NCBI GenBank assembly: GCA_900769975.1
Contig: CAAGIR010000181.1
Coordinates: 1-12,376, forward strand
Reading direction: 5' to 3'
Origin: Spirochaetia bacterium
GTDB lineage: Bacteria; Spirochaetota; Spirochaetia; Treponematales; Treponemataceae
DNA: 12,376 nucleotides
In this document: in pieces, positions 9,501-12,376 of the stretch
Numbering within the stretch: position 1 is the first letter of the stretch
How the letters are laid out: every line of letters begins with the position of its first letter
The notes under the pieces: generated by a model
Database searches by the model: none
Told to the model about the DNA's origin: nothing
Seen by the model: only the letters and a program-made list of their open reading frames with translations
Program-made: the position numbers and the translations under genes

Positions 9501-9577
9501 CTGATGTTTCAAGTACGGTTGATATCAAAAACCTTGTTCCGCAGATTGGTGTGGGAATTAGGACAAATATCTTCTAG
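3521..9577 (+). CDS. Giant exported Ig-like repeat protein with C-terminal 8-strand barrel-like domain
   Basis: The product is 2018 aa. The start is ATG 3521, behind GGAG, and the end is tandem TAGTAG. Residues 1-24 are a Sec signal peptide (MTRIQKS, hydrophobic core, PVFSHG). About sixteen bacterial Ig-like modules of 90-110 residues follow. Typical modules open with P-x-V-x-I-x-x-P near 84, 281, 376, 1191, 1289, 1488, 1586 and 1797 and carry DDDG-type turns (for example VDDDGV, HDDDGM, YDDDGE) before a strand with a paired SVEY/KVEL-like pattern. The middle modules (about 471-1090) are much more divergent. Residues about 1841-2018 switch to eight likely amphipathic strands (from YEVPSFIQGLYFDF to GVGIRTNIF) and end in Phe, as outer-membrane barrels often do. 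The likely role is a stalk or adhesin-like envelope protein anchored in the outer membrane; binding partner unknown. It appears to be the first gene of an operon with the next two. The Ig call is strong; surface exposure is inference. Confidence 0.88.
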   Translation: MTRIQKSIVMIVGLLLMAIPVFSHGKGDIEDIAVNNLNSWQEQIDLESKKAGKYNIMITATDLGGNVFVEGPYNIYVDPNSDLPICGITNPYPGMRVAGNLNIVGTCVDDDGVSKVELILDEGTEIEKRVTAEGTEFWSYYLDTNDLEEGPHTIKVIGYDINTEPVESKPVVLTWQLDRKQPVTEIQDKSMGVLVSGNVKFDGIVSDGNGIKELFYSTDNGETFVPVKISPNKTKDICSFSINLDTKKFADGPAVLWFKAIDLATSVGYYSFLYFIDNTKPDVQIISPTADQTMNGKFTVAGFAKDKIGVTELSWTFGTESGSFELIPGNPYWAVTLDTRGVKEKSQKFTIHAKDRANNIVDVTRNILLNQEDDKPVITITEPTEGQIFTEKGRLFVRGIAHDDDGMQSVKIQLDDNEPVIQETKGTFYLDLGAASDLSVGNHKVTITGTDIYEIEGNPFIINFSSKGIAPVFETPKLTVGKDVVDFVNGMEIHPESDSVVSVNIGSGIGLTNVLSQVFLNDECVAENQVELKNLTSYTASLPVSYDCPKGVLNYVISATDSIGRESKYNCVIYVTNTSVVKNEDPVIVFEDSTIQEDGTIIPDFEYMPSGYLLGADAESVEIVPYSSFVKAKLNGNQIQLMIERSEIGTSNDFIVRVKTTKNKIAESKPMRIVNDTVLPELSIDDYSEDFALDGSTGLVEIKGRAACQTTLASVKYRVIPVQIAIDKGVIAKVNPPQMNEDYTEVFVRPNGSFDIELDTSYYENGMYLVEIIAESGAGNKKAKAVAVRIIPEIEEQNGKMPVAKPPVITWIDGFDVYALAVYQGELDTDFKTFEREQMNEGKNDCSMEVVVSETQKLFSGKYSAQKEPSLKVAVDSVNDERYLSGMPVELEYLAKTGSTIKIAIDSSVPVSSVNYEFSGADVPGGNVTQKGAGKIIKPDAENPLRWIAEIPVINLPSRINDFTVTVKAGSLEKQVKGAITIVRYNDSSLINDEEKIYSIPQQNLVFDELQNSYVMDSNSEYYYFANVKEPVSASITGNIANNFILQTNGKLITLKAVKDGIYKDVTVKIVDRFGDTFTSKPVNIIENNTQADVMLVSPTLNEWTGNSLTLSGTAAHTLGIRSVEYSYDHGETWENFALPSGKAGNLGVTYKATVDISAIEEGLIPIDIRATDISGKESYYRTAFYKDVTPPEVKVVLPQNIDVVNGENLIVFDVKDNAFFASAQYVSPLVNGKSQKNDIAIEPLISMYIGTKDSPIDDAMSFIFKDDAGNQTTIESWEFSIDNESDLPRAEIHVPEEMQVITRDFTISGVVYDDDGESSIFYKIDNEPYKQVSTKEVYKANNPFEEFALNTSFSIDVPLETMTDNEHTVTIYAVDINGVKGLEVSKTFRISLEEPKGAVELPTIDTSVREVVTISGWASDKNGIKNVQVSLDNGITYNDAEGTTNWKYVVDSRAIPGGTQVVFLKVTDNYGIQGLYSSLINIDNNAPEIKLELPLDDSITSGELFFSGYTYDNVEVTDLYVTIRNLGKTGSDIVRKIKIDRIIGEYMNISDLPDGFYNVELTGKDKAGNVTNVSRNIHLEKNRAPATVDILYPLNGEHKNGRFTIYGQASAEYDIDSLKLYVDGKFVEATELTDCGFFKFDMGPENMEEGTHTYRVDTRLSNGKEIPSREQTITYSSIGPWIVIDNFTYGDFATNRPYIRGQAGYSISEDELLLSKTKEATPEMKAAVANKKVAKIELSFDNGKSFITLSENEKWMYRIENQDLPEGYHFFLVKATMKNGETAITRTIIQIDNTNPTVKLISPAIGGRYNQSLNVSGLSNDDVQLEDVVITLRKGDKSSYEVPSFIQGLYFDFKLWGASLYSVGAGLTFFDDVVKVQFSYGQFTQAQRDSVSNLLGVNLSKMRYGGDILSLKILANIAEIPFSYFFGHDLDWLYADISVGCDFSRFTETNSGKPQILSSLIAQLEFPKIKLQNVKAFSSFALYVEGSLWFIPTDVSSTVDIKNLVPQIGVGIRTNIF

Positions 9578-9619
9578 TAGTGAAAACTATCATATTGATT
9601 TTTATGGGGTAATTGATAG

Positions 9620-10762
9620 ATGTTTTATAAAAAAATTAAAACGATAATATTTGGAATGATTTTTTTAGTTATTTCTCATCCACTTTTTGCAGTAGACGAA
9701 TACATAAGCAAAATTTACAAGCAGCTGGATAAAATTTTCTACGAAAAATCAGAAAATGAATTAAATAATGTGCTTTCCAATAATAGCCAGGACAGAAATT
9801 ATTATCTGATTGAAAATTATACAGAAAAAAAGATTCGTCGCCTTATTGTCAATAATGATTATGATTTTGCAATGACGGCAATAATTATTGTAATCGAAAA
9901 TAATATTGACAATGAACAAGCCGTAGAAATGTATTCTTTAATTGCCGAAGCGTATGAAGTGCAGAAAAATTATGAACTTGAACAGGAACAGTTACGTCAG
10001 AGGGAACTTGCAAGAATTGAAATGGAAAAAGAAAAACAGCGTGTAAATGTAGATAAAAAGTATGTTTCCACTTCAAAAACAGATACAGGAAAGTCTGTCT
10101 ATATTTCTGGAAAAGAAACAAAACTTTCAAGTTACAGCTGGAAGGCAAATCTGGGAATTGTGGATTTGGCATGGTTAATTGATACAGCCGCACCAACAGC
10201 ACAACTCCAAAATTTTCAATATGGTATTTCTTTAGACGGAACTTATGAATACACATTCCCGAATGACATAATTTTTGGTGCAGATGTATTTTTTGACGGT
10301 CATTTTCTTTCTTTTTCTTCTGATGAAAATGATGTTATTCCTCTTTTTGGTGAAATCGAAGGTGCGTTTAAGTTTGCCTCGGCAAATCTGTCAAAAAATC
10401 TTTTTGGTAGAATAGGATTTGGTTCTATTTACACAGGAAAAAACGAAAAGGCTGCTAATACTGTAAACGTTGCAAATACTTTATTAACGCCTATCATTGG
10501 AATAGAAATGGAAAGGATATCCGTTGGTTCTGCAAATTTGGATTTTGGGGCAGACTGGTATGCAGGTCATTTGTTTACACAGTCAAAAATGCCTTTTGCA
10601 ATGGGCGTTAACTTTAATGTTTCATTCCCTTTTACTTCTATGGATGAAATTGCTTTGAATTTAAATATTGGAATAAGAGATAAAATTTTTATCAAAGATA
10701 CTGGATTTGAAAACAGAGCCAGTATAATTTTTGCAGTTGGAGTAGAAAATGTTGTTAAATAA
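9620..10762 (+). CDS. Exported coiled-coil plus barrel-like envelope protein
   Basis: The product is 380 aa and I do not recognise the family. ATG 9620 lies 42 nt after the Ig-repeat gene, with GGGG at 9606-9609 as a weak ribosome site. Residues 1-24 form a signal peptide with a good LFA cleavage site. Residues 25-112 are mostly helical and weakly TPR-like. Residues about 113-146 are a charged coiled coil rich in Glu, Gln and Arg (around LEQEQLRQRELARIEMEKEK). A Ser/Thr/Lys linker leads to residues about 171-380, which alternate in the manner of amphipathic beta strands and suggest an 8-10-strand outer-membrane barrel. The protein ends in Val-Val-Lys and so lacks the usual terminal aromatic residue. 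The layout suggests a barrel in the outer membrane with its coiled coil in the periplasm. Its stop codon overlaps the next gene, which supports co-expression. Confidence 0.82.
   Translation: MFYKKIKTIIFGMIFLVISHPLFAVDEYISKIYKQLDKIFYEKSENELNNVLSNNSQDRNYYLIENYTEKKIRRLIVNNDYDFAMTAIIIVIENNIDNEQAVEMYSLIAEAYEVQKNYELEQEQLRQRELARIEMEKEKQRVNVDKKYVSTSKTDTGKSVYISGKETKLSSYSWKANLGIVDLAWLIDTAAPTAQLQNFQYGISLDGTYEYTFPNDIIFGADVFFDGHFLSFSSDENDVIPLFGEIEGAFKFASANLSKNLFGRIGFGSIYTGKNEKAANTVNVANTLLTPIIGIEMERISVGSANLDFGADWYAGHLFTQSKMPFAMGVNFNVSFPFTSMDEIALNLNIGIRDKIFIKDTGFENRASIIFAVGVENVVK
10739..10742 (+). promoter_or_regulatory. Ribosome binding site inside the upstream gene
   Basis: GGAG lies 6 nt before ATG 10749, within the last codons of the preceding gene. 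It gives the overlapping downstream gene its own start signal and supports translational coupling. Confidence 0.75.
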
Positions 10763-12203
10763 TTGTAAAAAAATCTTTTTTTCTATTGTATTTGTGGCAT
10801 GTACTGTAACATTATTTGCAGCAACAACAGATTTGTCGGTGCGTTTTCTGGAAAAAGCAAATGAATCGTATGAAAATAATCAGCTAGAAGATGCATATAA
10901 ATATGTAAATCAAGCACTTGCAGTTGCAAAAGATAAAGAATCACAGGCAAATGTTTTGTATTTTGCGCAGATGGTTTATTCTGAAAAACTTGAAAACATC
11001 TTAAAAGAATATGATGAATTTTCTTTTATTGATATTCAGATGAATCTTGAAAAATACCCGAATATCGAGAATACAAAAATCAAAAAACTCATTAAGCAGA
11101 TTGAAACACAACAGGCTAATATGGAAAAAGCGGCAGAAAAAGCCGACCTGGAAGCACAGCGCCAAATAGAAAAAGAACGTTTTGAAGCACAACAGGAATC
11201 TATGGAAGCACAGGCTCAGGCTATGAAAGACCAGGCAGAAGCAATAAAGCAGCAGGCCGAAATTACAAAATCTTCGCAGGCTGAATTCAAAAATGCTTTG
11301 GAATCTGGTTTAAAAGATATGGGAAATGCTTTTAGCGAAACTGCAAAAGAACAAAAACGTTCTACAAAAGTGATTGCTTTTTCAATAATCGGTATTGCAG
11401 TAATCATTTTATTCATTGTCTTGTTGATATGTATAATCTTCAGACATGGCATAAAACAGCAGAAAATCCAGCAGGAACAATATGTTCAGGCTTTCAAAAT
11501 GCTTGCTGCAACTCAAAACCAGACAAACCGCATCATGCTTGGCGGTGCGGTAGACATTTATGGACAGTCAAATTTACGTCTGGCAGGTTCGTCGACATGG
11601 GCTCCAGCTCAAGCATTGCCAGACGTTCCATATACCGAAGAAGATGAAGAAGAACTTAAACAGCTTGCAATTAAATGTGAAGAAATAGGACAAAAAATTG
11701 ACTCAGCAACTGGTAGAAAAAACAATTCAAAGAATGTCAGTGAAATTGTATATAAACTTTCCATTCAATTGGGATTACCACAAGGACTTGCAATGTTGAA
11801 TTTCTGTGCAGCTATGATTTATGATGCAGGATTTTTGGGAATTGATCCTGATTTACTTTCTTCAACAACTCTTACTGAAGAAGAAAAAGAGGCGATGAAA
11901 GAACATGTAAATCTTGCAGAAAAATATTTAAGTTTTGTTCCGAAAAAATATTGGAGTGTTTTTGAAGATGCCGCTATGAAACATCACGAAAATATAGATG
12001 GAACAGGCTATCCTAAAGGTTTAAAAGGCGAAGAAATTCCTCAGATTGCAAGACTTATTCGTGTGGCAGAAAGTTATGTTTCGCTTTCGAGCCGTCGTTC
12101 TTACCGCGGAGCAATGGATAAAGAATCGGCAGTAGCAGCACTTCGTGAACAGGAAAATCTTTATGATAAAGATGTTGTGGATGTGCTTGAACAGATAGTA
12201 TAG
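10749..12203 (+). CDS. Membrane protein with periplasmic coiled coil and degenerate HD-GYP domain
   Basis: The product is 484 aa and overlaps the previous gene by 14 bp. Residues 1-25 are a signal peptide or first membrane anchor (cleavage likely near LFA-A). FVAC at 15-18 is a weak lipobox alternative. Residues about 28-62 resemble a TPR, and about 115-200 form a long Ala/Gln/Glu coiled coil (QAQAMKDQAEAIKQQAE). One transmembrane helix spans 208-231, followed by RHGIKQQK, which puts the C-terminus in the cytoplasm. Residues about 297-484 match the HD-GYP fold: LTEEEKEAMKEH with H386, then HHENIDGTGYP at 412-422, then RVAESYVSLSSRRSYR. The metal site is damaged. The usual upstream HSxRV is NSKNV (N326), and LHDIGKIGI is IYDAGFLGI (Y358, D359, F362), while the later Asp is E441. 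HD-GYP proteins normally hydrolyse cyclic di-GMP. This one is probably inactive and may act as a sensor or scaffold. The fold is certain enough; loss of activity is inferred. Confidence 0.88.
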   Translation: MLLNNCKKIFFSIVFVACTVTLFAATTDLSVRFLEKANESYENNQLEDAYKYVNQALAVAKDKESQANVLYFAQMVYSEKLENILKEYDEFSFIDIQMNLEKYPNIENTKIKKLIKQIETQQANMEKAAEKADLEAQRQIEKERFEAQQESMEAQAQAMKDQAEAIKQQAEITKSSQAEFKNALESGLKDMGNAFSETAKEQKRSTKVIAFSIIGIAVIILFIVLLICIIFRHGIKQQKIQQEQYVQAFKMLAATQNQTNRIMLGGAVDIYGQSNLRLAGSSTWAPAQALPDVPYTEEDEEELKQLAIKCEEIGQKIDSATGRKNNSKNVSEIVYKLSIQLGLPQGLAMLNFCAAMIYDAGFLGIDPDLLSSTTLTEEEKEAMKEHVNLAEKYLSFVPKKYWSVFEDAAMKHHENIDGTGYPKGLKGEEIPQIARLIRVAESYVSLSSRRSYRGAMDKESAVAALREQENLYDKDVVDVLEQIV

Positions 12204-12261
12204 GACAGAAAAAATATAGATTTTTTTAGGAAGTCTTTACATAATCAATAAATAATTAGGC

Positions 12262-12286
12262 TCAATCATTTTTTTTGTGTGATTGA
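12262..12286. repeat. Inverted repeat after the operon
   Basis: TCAATCA (12262-12268) and TGATTGA (12280-12286) form a 7-bp stem. An 11-nt loop contains the T-run. Because the T-run is in the loop and not after the stem, this is not a standard intrinsic terminator, although its position 58 bp after the operon's stop codon fits a transcript end. Confidence 0.45.
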
Positions 12287-12291
12287 ATAAA

Positions 12292-12351
12292 ATAGGGATA
12301 AAAGCCTGTATAATTGATTTTTCTATAAAACTAAACAGGCAGAATCCCTAT
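12292..12351. repeat. Two-part hairpin covering a possible start codon
   Basis: ATAGGGAT (12292-12299) pairs with ATCCCTAT (12344-12351), and inside it GCCTGT (12304-12309) pairs with ACAGGC (12335-12340), with a small internal loop between the stems. The outer stem ends on the A and T of ATG 12350-12352. It could be a leader hairpin that hides the start codon, or the end of a mobile element whose body lies outside the window. Confidence 0.65.
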
Positions 12352-12376
12352 GAATACTTATATCAGAATTCCAAAT
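12350..12376 (+). CDS. Possible start of a further gene, cut by the window edge
   Basis: Nine open codons (MNTYIRIPN) run to the window end from ATG 12350. AGG at 12337-12339 is a weak ribosome site. Nothing about the function can be read from nine residues. The hairpin over the start codon would fit a transposase gene or a structurally regulated gene, but this is a guess. Confidence 0.35.

Noticed and set aside
9462..9647. Small + strand frame overlapping the end of the Ig gene and the start of the next
   Set aside because: It is out of frame with both well-supported genes, with no signal peptide or domain pattern.
9885..10256. 123-codon reading frame on the minus strand
   Set aside because: It is fully antisense to the coiled-coil barrel gene, and its composition is that of a shadow frame.
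10791..10803. Lipoprotein signal (FVAC) in the HD-GYP-like protein
   Set aside because: Hydrophobic sequence continues past the Cys to a better LFA-A cleavage site, so lipidation is possible but less likely.
12262..12286. Intrinsic terminator of the operon
   Set aside because: The T-run is in the loop, and the sequence after the stem is A-rich, so it lacks the standard form on either strand.

Overview
The window reads as part of a spirochete chromosome, most likely Treponema or a close relative. The reasons are indirect: AT-rich DNA with A/T-ending codons, large unfamiliar outer-membrane-type proteins behind Sec signal peptides, and an HD-GYP-type signalling protein next to them. No rRNA, tRNA or housekeeping marker is present, so the genus is inference. 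All four complete genes lie on the + strand and all four products carry an N-terminal export signal, so this is a cell-envelope locus. No gene symbol could be assigned with confidence.

Positions 1-197 are non-coding. They hold two copies of a 24-bp direct repeat with three hairpins packed between them. Gene A (198-3290, 1030 aa) follows. It is an exported protein with a gluzincin-type metallopeptidase domain (HELTH plus a downstream Glu), a TolB/WD40-like propeller region, an Asn-rich linker made by a 9-bp tandem repeat, and a long C-terminal beta-rich region that looks like an outer-membrane barrel. A 230-bp gap with short repeats, two T8 tracts and a possible -10 box separates it from gene B.

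Positions 3521-12203 form an apparent three-gene operon (42-bp gap, then a 14-bp overlap). Gene B (2018 aa) is a giant protein of about sixteen Ig-like modules ending in a roughly 178-residue region that can be read as an 8-stranded outer-membrane barrel. Gene C (380 aa) has a signal peptide, a helical and coiled-coil segment, and then a C-terminal barrel-like domain. Gene D (484 aa) has an export signal, a TPR-like and coiled-coil region predicted to be periplasmic, one transmembrane helix, and a cytoplasmic HD-GYP-like domain. That domain keeps HHExxDGxGYP but has lost key metal ligands (His to Asn at 326, His to Tyr at 358).

The most interesting idea is that genes B, C and D form an envelope-spanning device: an Ig-stalk barrel protein and a coiled-coil barrel protein in the outer membrane, and a single-pass inner-membrane protein that could pass a signal to a catalytically dead HD-GYP output domain inside the cell. 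The domain layouts are read from sequence; the working relationship is inference. The right edge (12204-12376) has two inverted repeats and the first nine codons of a possible further gene, whose start codon lies at the foot of the second hairpin.
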